Below, piece by piece: positions 46,109 to 57,160 of a stretch of 64,000 nucleotides of DNA; position 1 is the first letter of the stretch; every line of letters starts with the position of its first letter. The translations under genes and the position numbers were made by a program. Origin of the DNA: Coniochaeta sp. PMI_546. Lineage: Eukaryota > Ascomycota > Sordariomycetes > Coniochaetales > Coniochaetaceae. The notes under the pieces were generated by a model, which made no database searches, was not told where the DNA came from, and saw only the letters and a program-made list of their open reading frames with translations. The stretch covers positions 3,282,606-3,346,605 of the forward strand of contig MU271144.1 in NCBI GenBank assembly GCA_021432605.1, in the 5' to 3' direction.

Positions 46109-49100
46109 TTACACGCGCCTTACGTGCTTCTTCTCATGTCGTCTCCGATCATTTGCACGCGCAAACGCCTTCCCACAAGTGGTACAAGCATACGGCCTTC
46201 GTCCAAGATGGCTATTCTTATGCCCCTCAAGATTGGCAAGACGTGTGAAAGCCTTCGGACATAGATCACACTGAAACTTGGCATCCTTGGGAACCTCACG
46301 ACCCAGCTGCCGGAACTGCGCCGGCAGCTCAAGCTCCTCCGAGTGATAGTTCTTGACGTGCTTCTCCTTGTCCTTGTTCGTCGAGAAGCCGAAGGGGACC
46401 AGGCTACATCCTTCAATGGGGCAGAGGAACGGTCGGTCGTGGCGTGGCAGATGTCTGTCCCGCTGCTCCTTCTCATCAAACCCCTCGTGGAAGTACACGC
46501 AACGTACGCGGTCGCACTTGAAGATTTTTTTGCCATACCGGTCGGTCAGCATCCGTCCCATGTCAGATTCAGGAGTGCTGCCTTCTGACAGCCCTTCAAG
46601 TTTATTTCGGATTTTCTCTATTGCATCGCCGAGTTCCTTGATGCTGATCTTGTTGCGGTCCTTGGCCGGAAGCTTCTGGTGCCTGTGAACATGTGTCCAG
46701 ATATCGACCAGCACCTGGTAGAATTCGTAACCCTGGAAGGCTTGGCAGTCTCCACGCGGTATCTCTGGGTCCAGGAGTTGACGAGTCTGCTCGTCGTTTG
46801 GGATGGCCAAGCCACTCTTGAAGGTCTCTTTGAATCTTCGTAGGGTCTGCGAGATCTTGTACTGATAAAGTGCTCCCTTGACCGGATCGTTGAACAACGT
46901 TGAGTTTTTGCTATCGAGAATTGACTGTAGATGTTCGTTCCATTTTGACACGGCATAGTCTTGGAATGCATATTCGGCGTTCTGGATGGCGACTTGTATC
47001 TCTTGGTCCTTGAGACCTTTGCGGAAGCACCTGAGCGTCAGGTAATTCATGCAGAGGACAGCAAGATCACACTCGATGGCTCTGACGTCCAATGATTGGC
47101 TTTCCACGATATATCTTGTTGCCGTTAGCCATCGCTCCAAAGCTTTTCGGGAATTTATAGGCTTACCGTTTGGCAGTCTGATGAATGAACTCGATTTTAT
47201 TCCCCGGAAGTACCTGGATAAGGGAACCACACATTTCGCGGATATCGTTTGGAGATCGTCCCAGACGATACGTGAAAAAGGGGGTGCCCCTCTCGTCAAT
47301 TGTAATGGCGAAGGCGGCCTGAAGCTCATGCCACTTGAGGGGACGTTTTGCACATGCCAGCCACTCAAAAATGGTCTTGGCTTTGTCCCACGTACTTCCT
47401 TCACCTTCGTGATAGTCGCGTTTTAGCCTCTCGAGGATTCTCCCGTATCTGGAGGTCAGTGTCAGCCAATATTCACAGAGCGCCTCAAGGCGCAGAGTTA
47501 CGACTTACGCCTGGTGGAGATTTCGGGGGAAAATCGGTCCATCGAGCTCGGATATGACCTGCCTCGCATCACCCATAGCGATCAGATTTTTCATGACCAG
47601 GACGGCGAAAAGCATCATGCCTTTTGTCATAATGTCAGTTCGTTTCGTGGGAGTAGTGGAACCCGGGAAGCGCTTAACCTTTAGCTCCTGCGACTGTCAT
47701 CGTCTTTACCCTTTCTGATTCCTCCGTAGTGAGCATGAACTTCGTTTTCAGGAGTTCCGTCTGCTGCGTAACCAATATCCGGATATCTGATTCGACATGT
47801 GATGGCTGAATCTCTAGCACATCTGGAGCAGACAGTTGTGGAGAAGCCACAAGCTTCCTCATCTCCTTCAGGTCTTGACTGAAGAATAGGACACGGATCT
47901 TGCCAAGAGTGGGCGACTTTTTGTCACTCTTATCGACAATGGACGAGATGAACTGTATAGCACTGGATCGGTCCTGCGCGCTGAACTCGTCCAAGCCATC
48001 GATAACGATAAAATGCGTTGTGTCTCTTTCGAAACACAGCTCGAGCAATGATCGGGCAATCGCTTCGTTGTTCAATATCTCTTGGCCCTTGAGCTTCTTG
48101 TCATAATACAACGGCAGTAGGTCGTTTCGGTTATGTTCAACCAATTGTCGGAGCAGGCTCTTATAGAGCGACATGCATTTGCTGCTTTCATTGAGGTCAT
48201 CCTCTCGGCAATAGAAAAAGCTTGTCGTAGACTCTGTCTTTTCCTCCATCAAATGGTCAATGATACGAGAAGCCAATATAGTCTTCCCTGGAATGCGCGA
48301 AAGTATCAGCACACAGCTAGTTTTGAATAAATGATCTTGGTCCACGTACCTGCACCCTTTTTTCCATAGACCCAGAGGATAGAGTTCGATGGCTCCTCTT
48401 TATCCATCCAATCCTTCACTTGCGAATTCTCAAGTATCCAGGTTGAAGTTCCAGGGAATCTGTCCCGTTCATCTCGCCACCTGGCCTGGTACGTTTGTTC
48501 GTCATCGCCAGGGTTAGAGAGCCATCGCTGGACTTTGCTGTACTGGTCCTGCCTGCGCTCCTCTTCCTGCATTGCAGCCTGAGATAATAGTTTGGTCCGG
48601 TCATCTTCATACCTGTATAGAAACTGGCGGAAAACCTCCCGGTCATCCTCATACCGGAGAAAATGATCCGTTTGTTGTGAACTGTACTCTTGTACATGCT
48701 GCTTATGTTGATGTTGTGCCAGCAGGTCCAAATGTCTTGCATGGAGATCAAAGCCCTCCAGTAATCTTAGGAAATCGTCTTGATAATCTCTCCAGTAAAT
48801 AGAGAAGGTACGCTTCCAGTCTTTTGCAGCGGCAAACAAGCTGGTTTCAGTATGTGAGACTGCGCCCAATGACCAAGGGTAACTCACTTTTCTCGGCAAA
48901 CAATTTGAGAATATGGACGTGGAAGCTCAGTAAATCCTCGTACATGTATGCCAGACACTTTCTCATAGCATCGTGGTCTCTGAGAAGCGATTTGTAAATG
49001 CCCAACAATGGAACTCTTCTGCCAAACTTCAAATACGAGTCTAAGATGGAGTCCAAAGCGGCCGGCAATTCCTTCGCCTTCTGTGAAGCCCCATGTTAGG

Positions 49101-49447
49101 TTACGCTTCCGATATTTTAGCTGTTCCAGGGGTGTGCTATATCCTACCTGCAAGATGAACTTAGGAGGACCCCAGATGAAGTACGATATTTCCGGGTTTC
49201 CCAATTCCATTGCCTGGCAGACCTCGTCGAACTGCTCAAACGCCGTGACAAAGGACTCGAATCTAGACAAGTTCATCAGTGACTTATCCTGTTCCCGGGC
49301 ATTTTGAATCTGGAGGATGTCGATTTTGACATGGTCGGCGGTGGTGTTGGTGAATTTTTCCAGCTGGTACTCAAGGGCTTGATGCTCGGACAAAGCTGAC
49401 TTGAAGCGTGCTAAAGCCTCATCAAGTATTTCCTCTGTCGGGCGCAT
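46109..49447 (-). CDS. NACHT STAND protein with C-terminal C2H2 zinc fingers
   Basis: Seven exons (49447-49148, 49080-48888, 48820-48350, 48287-47679, 47620-47509, 47448-47167, 47114-46109) give 990 residues; all phases agree. The helical N-terminus (to about 310) resembles the fungal domains that precede NACHT. The NTPase has a Walker A VYGKKGAGKTILASRI, split by intron 3 near residue 321, and a Walker B FIVIDGLDEF. A winged-helix-like segment follows (AKTIFEWLACAKRPLKWHELQ). The C-terminal 150 residues hold two canonical C2H2 fingers (FQCDLCPKAFTRLANLEGH, YACTTCGKAFARANDRRRH) and two looser ones before them. STAND proteins are NLR-like sensors. Zinc fingers in place of ankyrin, TPR or WD repeats point to nucleic-acid or protein binding as the sensing end. 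Intron 2 uses the acceptor GCAAAAG at 48821; other choices break the frame. Confidence 0.87.
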
Positions 49448-50193
49448 CTTTATAGCCGTATCAGTTGCTGGTTCTCATGTGCTTCATTCTGTTCAATGCC
49501 CGCGTAAGATTATGAAGACCACAAAGAGAAAACCCAGATGTCGTCGGCGGAAAACAATTGACCTGAGATGGGCAAAAGTCGGAAGGTGGCTCACGTTTCG
49601 GCGCAAAGGTTCGAGTTGATGGGAGGTAAGGCTGTGGCCAAAGTCTGACCATGCTAAGGCAGATTCGATTCCAACGAGGCAGGGGAAGCGAAGGAACACC
49701 AGAACGCCTTGACCAGCAGTGGCAGTTCGCGCGCCATGACGGAGGTGATGGTGTGGGCAAGGGAGAATTGGCGTCGGGGCGCAGTCGTGGATGCGCATGA
49801 TACTGCAGGCACAAGCGAAAATGGCGCCCAATCACGGCGATTGCACTGCAATCCAATCCGTTCAGGGTCCATTAGCGGCCCATCGCCCACTCTCATGCCA
49901 CCCCATTCTCCCCTGTCACACCTGAGTTCGGTGGTCTTCTCACTTAGCCAATCCGCAAGCTAATGCACCCTGATACCAAGCAGGTAGCTGCACAGATCCT
50001 TAGCACAAGTCCTTCGAGATCATACAGCCACGCAGCCTCGTTTGGCATTCGCATGCGGCGGTTGCCTTTCTGGTTCCTGCATGCCGATTCTTTCATTTCT
50101 TCAGCTCCAGGCGAGCAGTTGATTGTATCTACTCCAGGACCTTGTCGCCGCTGATCTTGAGGAGATATCTGAAGGAACAAAATATCGCTCGAC
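49448..50193. promoter_or_regulatory. Divergent promoter region, NACHT gene / SNF2 gene
   Basis: About 750 bases between two divergent starts. Short frames only; no box stands out. Confidence 0.45.
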
Positions 50194-53100
50194 ATGGCTT
50201 TTCCACTTGGCATGGTGCTCAACCAAGGCAATCTAGATGAAGACTACTTACTATCCTTTGAACGTCCTACTCGCTTCATTCTTAGTCGCGATGACGATGG
50301 ATCTACTCCCGACATTGACTCCGGGGAGTTGGACGGTGACTCGGGGACTCGGTCGCCCACGGACTCACTCTTTGTTACGGACACAGATAGTCAGGCTCAT
50401 ATACCATACAGCCACCTCCTGACGCCTCACAGCCATCTTCATCATCAGTTCTCGAGCAGTCAGTCGTCAGTTTCCGTCCGTGAAGATGTCAGCATGACGG
50501 ATATCGCGGATGGCCTCAGCCAGAGCGATGCGACGAGCGACGTGACGGCCAACGAAAGTGAGCCTGGTGGTGTTTGCTACGGGATGGTAAGTCCAATACT
50601 TCACGACCACCGACAACATCAAACTGATCCGAGCCGTGGTCTGCGTAAAAGATCCACAAGGTAGACGTGAAGCTACACACCCAGGCATCCCAGCTTCTTC
50701 CAAAACTGAATAACTCAGACGGGTTAAGCGCGCAGCACATGCAAAAGTTTACACTTCAAGCGAAATCAGACCATATTCTGCTTTCTTTCCATGATGGAAC
50801 TCAGTTCGGCTACCTCAGGGATAACCTGACAGAAGCACTGAAACCACATCTAACGTCAGAAGACCTGAGCTTTGAAGCCGTGGCCTCGGCTGCAAATCTT
50901 CGCGCGAGGATAGCCAAGGTCGAAAAGCAGGGGGATGCCATCGTTCATGTTGACATCAACGTCTACGGTCCCCGCGTACGGGCTAAAGCAGTTGGAGAGG
51001 ATCTATCCAGCAGGAAGGTCTGGCTCCAGAAACCGGATTACTATAAGCGGCAGTATCCATACGAGAACCCGCATCTTATAAGGTTTCCCGATCTTGAGCA
51101 AACAATTTCGGAGCAAATCGTACAAGATGTCCAGGCCGCCGAGCCTGTGATTCCTCAGGCCACCGTCAACACAGTGCAGCAAGTGGTATCTGAAGTGCAC
51201 CGCTCTTTACACAGAGCAGCTGATCTAGACCGAGAGGATGGAGATGAGAGACTGAGAACTCCGCTGCTCGAGTATGTTTCTTTCGAAGTTCCCATATTAA
51301 GGGATATCGACTGACTCGCGACTTGCAGCCATCAACGACGTGGCTTATCATTTATGCTTCAAAGGGAAACGGGCAATATTCCAGAAGACTTTCGACTATG
51401 GAGACCAGCAGTTTATGAAGGCCAGGAAATGTGAGTCGACGCATTAGCAGACAGTTCCGTCTTCCGAGGGCAGTGCGTATACTAACGCTTGAAGGTTCAT
51501 TCACTGCATCACGAAACAGAGGTCTACAGTCCGGCCCGATGAGAAAGGAGGAGGCGTCTTAGCGGACGAAATGGGTATGGGTAAGACGCTGGCCATCTTA
51601 GCATTAATCATCAGGACACTGGAAAGAGGTCGCGAATGGGCAGAGGGGCATCGAAGTGACGAACACTCACACCTTGGAACGCACACATACTCGCATTCGA
51701 CCCTCGTCATCGTCCCGTCAGCGCGTATGTCTAAACTCTCTATTTCTTGGTTATCTTCTGCTGCTGACAGTGTCACAAGTACTAATCAATAGCTGGGAGG
51801 CCGAGATCAAAACGTAGGTGCCATGACATCGCAGGTCAACCAACTCATCATACGGCTCTCTAATATAATCTAGACACTTGGGAGAGAACCTAACGGTGAC
51901 GCGCTATCATGGTCAGGGAAGAGAACGAAGAGTTGAGGTCCTCGCTGCTTCCGACGTGGTGATCACGACGTATAATACTCTCGCGGCAGATTCAGCGAAG
52001 AAAAGTAGTCCGCTGCACAAGATCTCCTGGTATAGGGTTGTGCTAGACGAAGGTACGCTATTTTACTTGCCAAGTGGACACTGTCGCGGGACGCATGACT
52101 GACCATAGCAGCCCACTTCATTCGGCGTGTTGCTACATCATTCTACCGCACATGTTCCACCCTTGAAGCCAATTCTCGTTGGTGTCTTACAGGAACCCCG
52201 ATCCAGAACCGACTCGAGGATATCGGTTCACTCTTTGCATTTCTTAGGGTCGAACCGTGGAACAATCGAAATCAGTTCAGGAAGCATATCGCTGCTCCTT
52301 TTGAGAACGGTGATACCGTGGTCATAGACCGCCTCGTCGTGCTTTACGACTCACTGGTCCTGCGCAGAACCAAGGAAATTCTGACGTTGCCTGGCCAAGA
52401 TGTTCGAACTCGAGAGCTTGAGATGAGCCCAGGGGAGAAGGAGCAGTACAAGAGGACCACCAATATTCTCAATCGGCGAATCCGCCAGGTTCCGGGAGGT
52501 GACGAGACCGAAGATAAGTTCGGTCTTTTCCAAGCACAGTTACAACTTCGCATTCTCTGCAACCACGGAACCTGGCAAAAATTGTTCTCGTGGAAGAAAC
52601 GAGACCTCATGGAAGAGGAAGAGGCATGGGTTAGCGAGGCCGGTCTCAATGCCGAAGCAACATGCGCTGGATGCAAGCAGCCGAGGCCCATTCTTGGCTC
52701 TAACAGGATATACCACCAATTCATCGAGAAATGTAGCCACATCCTCTGTGCCGAGTGTCTAGAGGATTGCGGTGGCGAGAGTGTCATCTCTTGTCCGCTT
52801 TGCAAACGCTTCCGGAAGTCTGGCACCGCTACCGAGCCCTTGTCGCCACACGAGTCCGACAGCGATGAGGACATTCTAATGGCAGATGGAGAAGAAGACT
52901 CGTCCCCTGCCCAGTCGAAAAAGAGGGATGATGCCTACTTCAATTTCCAGGGACACTCTACCAAGATGGAAGCGCTAGTTAATGATGTCAAGGTCGATCT
53001 ACAGACAACAAAGAGGTATGAACAACTCCACTTTTGAGCACAAAATCATTTCAGCGCTGCCTCCCTGAAGCTTATGATCAGAGACTTGCTGTTCATTGGG

Positions 53101-53759
53101 TCATGCATTTGTGTAACATAGACCCAACAAAGTCGTGTTGGATAGGGAGGCAGACCGGGATTCTCAAGCGGACGCCTGGCTAACAATCTGTGCTGTAGCA
53201 TTATTTTCTCGTGCTGGACACGAACACTGGACCTGGTCGAGACGTACTTGCTTCGCAACCAAATACCATTCCTTCGTATTGATGGTGAAATCCTACTCTC
53301 CAAGCGACAAAAGATTTTGGACGATTTCGCGGAGCCTACTTCTCGTGAGAGAGTCATGCTGATGACCACCGGAACGGGAGCCTTTGGGTGAGCTGAATCA
53401 TGCGACCGATTTGGTTGGCACACTTTGGAATCCTCAAGACTGACCCTGTTGGCTTCAAAGGCTCAATCTGACTGCAGCGAACCGGATCTTCATCGTCGAG
53501 CTGCAATGGAACCCCACGGTCGAGAATCAGGCGATTGCAAGAGCAATCCGTATCAACCAGTCGGATAAGGTCATTGTGACGAGGTACAAGATGAAGGACA
53601 CTGTCGAGCAGGTTTGTAAAGTCCCGTCCCCCCCCCAAGTATGGAAGGTCGAAAATTAAGTGACGAGCAATCTAGGAAATCGAGTCTCAGCAATTTAAGA
53701 AGAAGATGGCCGCGAGGGTTGGATTCGTTAAAGACGATGAAGAGACAGACAACTTGTGA
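50194..53759 (+). CDS. SNF2-family ATPase with RING finger (second copy in window)
   Basis: Ten exons (50194-50586, 50661-51271, 51329-51430, 51495-51724, 51780-51813, 51874-52052, 52112-53015, 53199-53387, 53461-53611, 53676-53759) give 958 residues. Helicase motifs: Walker A LADEMGMGKT (near 394), DEAH (rebuilt across intron 6 as LDEAHFIRR, near 516), LTGTPIQNRLED, a C3HC4-like RING (CAGC ... CSHILCAEC ... CPLC, near 700-750), then IIFSCWTRTLDL (near 818), GTGAFGLNLTAANR and a final AIRINQSDKV. The last motif is QxxR-like but diverged (RAIRINQSD where RxxRxGQ is usual). Intron 7 (183 nt) is long for this gene and might hide a small exon. Rad5/HLTF-like architecture; orthology not settled. 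It differs strongly from the copy at 4.3-8.7 kb. Confidence 0.85.
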
Positions 53760-54373
53760 TCCACAGACTGTAGACTTAGAACGCCTGATGATAGGGACTC
53801 TGATCATCTATGCTGATTATCTCCAGAGCAACACACGGTCAATGATCATAACTCAAGCGTGACTTGTGCTCAAGCAGACCTCACTAGACGACACAACTGA
53901 GAAGCGAATATCCTACCAATAACATGCCTAGCATGAGCAATATGAACTCCAGGGTCGAGGCGTCTGTGTAGCTTCATTTCTCTTCCAAGCTTCTCCCTTT
54001 CTCTTGGCCTGAAATCTCATAAGACTTTCAGCAAGTGCTAGCTTAAACAACTCAGGTAAATTCCTGCACAGCAGTACATCACCACCACATGTCCTGCGAG
54101 TGACTCACCTGTAATTACGTTAGCGTGTGCCTTACATGGACGGATTGTCATCACGATATGTGTAATACGTTTGTCCTTGGCGGGGTCGGATTGGTCGCTG
54201 CTGCCAAGACCACTGCATGCTAGTCCCGTCGATTGCGTGATCGTGCCCATTGATTCTCTCCCCTCGAACCATGTTGCTTGTTTGAACGTCAAGTTCGCCC
54301 ATTTTCGATACAGCGACATATTTCACCTTTTACCACATATTTAAAGGATTGACTAATATTCTTTGGCTCCAAG
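53760..54373. other. Intergenic region, SNF2 gene / chromate transporter
   Basis: About 610 bases; 3-prime end of the SNF2 gene and promoter of the transporter. TTTAAA near 54340 could be a weak TATA-type box. No gene seen. Confidence 0.45.
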
Positions 54374-56079
54374 ATGTCGAGATCAACGAGAAAAGCCGTT
54401 GTGGATGCCTTTCACTCCCTCCAAGACCGGTTCCCAAAACTGGAGTGGTCAGCAAACGTTAAGAGGGTTGTGGTAGAGACTCTGACCAAGAATGGAGACC
54501 TCGGCTTTACATGCTTCGGCGGGCCAGCTGTGCACTTCCAGGTTGTACGGATTCTATCCTCTCTCCATCGGGTCTATGTTTTGATATTAACAAGTGCTCT
54601 AGTACCACAAGAGATTCGTCGAGAAGCACGGATGGCTCAGCGAGCCCGTATTTCAGGAGCTGTTTGCTGTCACGCAGGCCCTGTCCGGACCGGCCAGCAC
54701 GAAGATGTTGTACTGCATCAACCTGCGCCGCAATGGTTTTCTGGCGGCCGTGTCGTCGTTTCTGATCTGGTCGTAAGTGACACGCCCACATCGTGCTGGG
54801 CCGGAAACACCTGACGGCGATGCAGCATACCCGGTGCAGCAGGCATGTTCGCCCTGTCCCTAGGCGTGTCCCATATAGGCAATACCCTCCCGGAGATCGC
54901 ATATGCCGTTCTCTCTGGTCTCAATGCGGCAACGGTAGGGATAGTGGCTCTTGCTGCCGTGCAGCTGTCCAGCAAGGCGATCACAGATAAAGTCTCGAGA
55001 CTGCTGGTCTTCCTGGGTGCGGCTGCGGGGATGCTCTACAACGCCTTGTGGTACTTCCCTGTCATCATAGCAGTGGCTGGCTTGGTCACACTCGCATGGG
55101 ACTCGGGGGTCATTCGTCGTGCCGCTAGACGTGCCATTTCGAAAGTGCCGTGGAGGAGGCATGTTGAGATTGAACGAGATGTGGAGTTGACGCGTGGGTC
55201 GGAGACGGGAGAGGATACCGCAGAAGATCAGCGGGCCAGTGGCGACCATCGCTCGGCAGAACAGGAAGATACTGGGGCGCGAACGGTGCCTCCTGAGCGC
55301 GAACTGACTGTGTCTTGGAAGCTGGGTACGACAGTGATTGCCACATTCTTCGTGAGCTTCATTGCTATCATGGTTGCCCGAGCTCTTGTTCCTTCGCGAC
55401 CATTGCTTTTTGGACTGTTCTCGAACATGTACCTTGCTGGCACGATCATCTTTGGTGGCGGTCCGGTGGTGATTCCGCTGCTGCGAGAGTGGGTTATCGA
55501 ATGCGTCCTTCTTCTGACAAGCGCTAACACGTCCGAAGGTACATCGTAACGGAAGGCTGGGTCTCACCGCGAGACTTCCTGCTCGGTCTAGCCATTGTGC
55601 AGTCATTCCCAGGTCCTAACTTCAACTGTGAGTCAATTCCCTCCTTCTGACATCGCCATTAGCTAACAACACCAGTTGCCGTCTACCTTGGATCCCTAAC
55701 AGCAGCAAACGCCGGCTACCCCGCCATAGCCGGCGCGATCATTGGCTATATCGGCATCTTTGCGCCCGGGATGATTCTCGTGCACGGTACGATGGGCATC
55801 TGGAAGACGCTGCGGTCGCGGCCCTGGGTCAAGGCGATACTCAGAGGGATCAACGCTGCTGCAGTGGGCCTAATTTACACGGCTGTGTATAAGCTGTGGG
55901 AGATTGGCTATGTTGATGTCTCCATGTCGAGCGGAACGAGTCTGGGACGAGAGCCGTGGTGGGTTGTCACGACAGCCACGAGTTATACGGCTACGGCGTG
56001 GTTTGGCTTGCCGGTGCCGGTGGCAATTCTGCTGGGAGGTGTCATGGGCCTGATCTGGTATGGGGTGGTCAAGACTTGA
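54374..56079 (+). CDS. Chromate transporter, CHR (ChrA) family
   Basis: Membrane protein of the chromate ion transporter superfamily; bacterial ChrA exports chromate, while fungal roles are less clear and include sensitivity rather than resistance. Five exons (54374-54541, 54603-54772, 54826-55488, 55539-55627, 55676-56079) give 497 residues. The two homologous halves each carry the family loop: FTCFGGPAVHF (near 45-55) with YHKRFVEKHGWLSEPVFQEL, and GGGPVVIPLLRE (near 320) with YIVTEGWVSPRDFLLGLA. A charged linker (about residues 215-265) separates the halves. The PGPNFNFAVYLG motif is split by intron 4. Intron 3 uses the donor GTGGGT, the only one restoring LLREYIVTEGW. Confidence 0.92.
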
Positions 56080-56577
56080 TGGGACCCAAAACAGGTGTTG
56101 AACTCGCACATGCGGTCGGAAACGAAAACTAAACATGATGAAGGCACCACAGTCCAACTGGCGAGTCCTCCCACCACTTCAGAAGCCATAATTCCTGGGT
56201 CCGTTCGGGTGAACAAGATGGATACGAGTGTTGGCCTGCAACATGGTTGGACAGTATCTTGTGAAAGCATGAAGCACATGTAAGGATGCGAAATTCCTAG
56301 GTGCGCCTGTCGAGATGACCCTGCTCAAATTGACAGTGCGTCGAATGGATATTCGTCTTGTGGGATTTTTGTTGACTTTTCAAGCTTCTCACAGCGACGC
56401 TGTGCGTCTGCCACTGACCTTGTGCATGGGGTGTTGGGAGGAGATACCTTAGACACCTAAGGCACGTACGTGGTAGTTGGGTTCATCAACCGGAAGGAGC
56501 ACCAGCCAATTGAAGTGCGGTGGGCCCCACTCCGAACCTGGCCCCGCTTCCACAAGGTCAAGAAGTCAAATAACGGA
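56080..56577. other. Intergenic region upstream of U6
   Basis: About 500 bases between the transporter stop and the U6 RNA 5-prime end. I see no clear Pol III TATA box 25-30 bases before the likely U6 start, in line with promoter elements inside the gene. Confidence 0.4.
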
Positions 56578-56579
56578 TT

Positions 56580-56805
56580 GTTCCTTCGCCTTCGGGCATT
56601 TGGTCTTTTATAACGTAAGCATCACTTTCAAGAGGTCGTTTGTTCGAATCCCACTAACAGCCACCATAGGATACAGAGAAGATTAGCATGGCCCCTGGTA
56701 TGTTGACTGCGCACTGCAATCTCAACAAATGCATGTACTGCATGTACTGACTGTTAAACAGCACTAAGGATGACACGCTCAATCAAAGAGAAGCTACCAA
56801 TTTTT
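56580..56805 (+). ncRNA. U6 spliceosomal RNA interrupted by two introns
   Basis: Catalytic RNA of the spliceosome, normally made by RNA polymerase III. Exon 1 (about 56580-56614) holds the 5-prime hairpin (GCC-TTCG-GGC) and CATTTGGTC. Exon 2 (56670-56697) holds GATACAGAGAAGATTAGC with the invariant ACAGAGA and AGC triad, then ATGGCCCCTG. Exon 3 (56762 to about 56805) holds CACTAAGGATGACACGC, the U4/U2-pairing region and the AGAAGCTACCAA tail before a T run. Intron 1 (56615-56669, 55 nt) has GTAAGC, branch CTAAC and CCATAG. Intron 2 (56698-56761, 64 nt) has GTATGT, branch CTGAC and AAACAG. Removing both leaves about 105 nt, the normal U6 size. U6 introns are known in Schizosaccharomyces and Rhodosporidium. 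The segment between TTTGGTC and GATACAG (TTTTATAAC) is unusual, so the exact 5-prime edge of intron 1 is slightly uncertain. Confidence 0.88.
56642..56652 (+). promoter_or_regulatory. B-box-like Pol III promoter inside U6 intron 1
   Basis: GTTCGAATCCC matches the tRNA B-box consensus (GGTTCGANTCC) at all but the first G, where T stands before GTTCGAATCC. It lies wholly in intron 1. U6 A-box-like sequence (TTAGCATGGCCCC) lies in exon 2, downstream of it, so the order is inverted relative to tRNA genes. Fission yeast U6 is known to keep its B box in the intron. Confidence 0.65.
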
Positions 56806-56809
56806 TTTT
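56801..56809 (+). terminator. Pol III terminator of U6
   Basis: Nine consecutive T residues directly after the conserved U6 3-prime tail, followed by more T-rich sequence; a strong polymerase III stop. Confidence 0.8.
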
Positions 56810-57160
56810 ATTCTTTTCTTTTCCATTTTAGAATTTTTTTTCTTTTCCCTTCATCCGTCTGGAACATTTTTCAATATATAGCAAGCTCGTGTGACTACGG
56901 CTCTAAGGTGACTAGTGATCGCTCGCTACTCTAGAAATATTCTGTCGTCTCAGTTTTGGTCTGCTAAGGTGTCCAACATCAACTCTCCATTGAAATGAAT
57001 AACCAGGTCGTATTCACGGTTGGTAAAAACGACGTAAGAAAGATGGCAGCGGGTGTCTAGTGGCTAGAATAGCAGATTTCATTATGGCACTGCCTCTGAG
57101 TCAATGTGGTGCTGTGTCAAGGACGATGCTTCTCAGCGCGACAACTGGAACCTAGAACCA
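56810..57160. other. Gap between U6 and the next gene
   Basis: T-rich at first, then about 300 bases without recognisable features up to the stop of the minus-strand gene at 57161. Confidence 0.5.

Noticed and set aside
56630-56655. A tRNA gene suggested by the GTTCGAATCCC B box
   Set aside because: No acceptor stem, anticodon arm or A box in the right place; it lies within the U6 intron.
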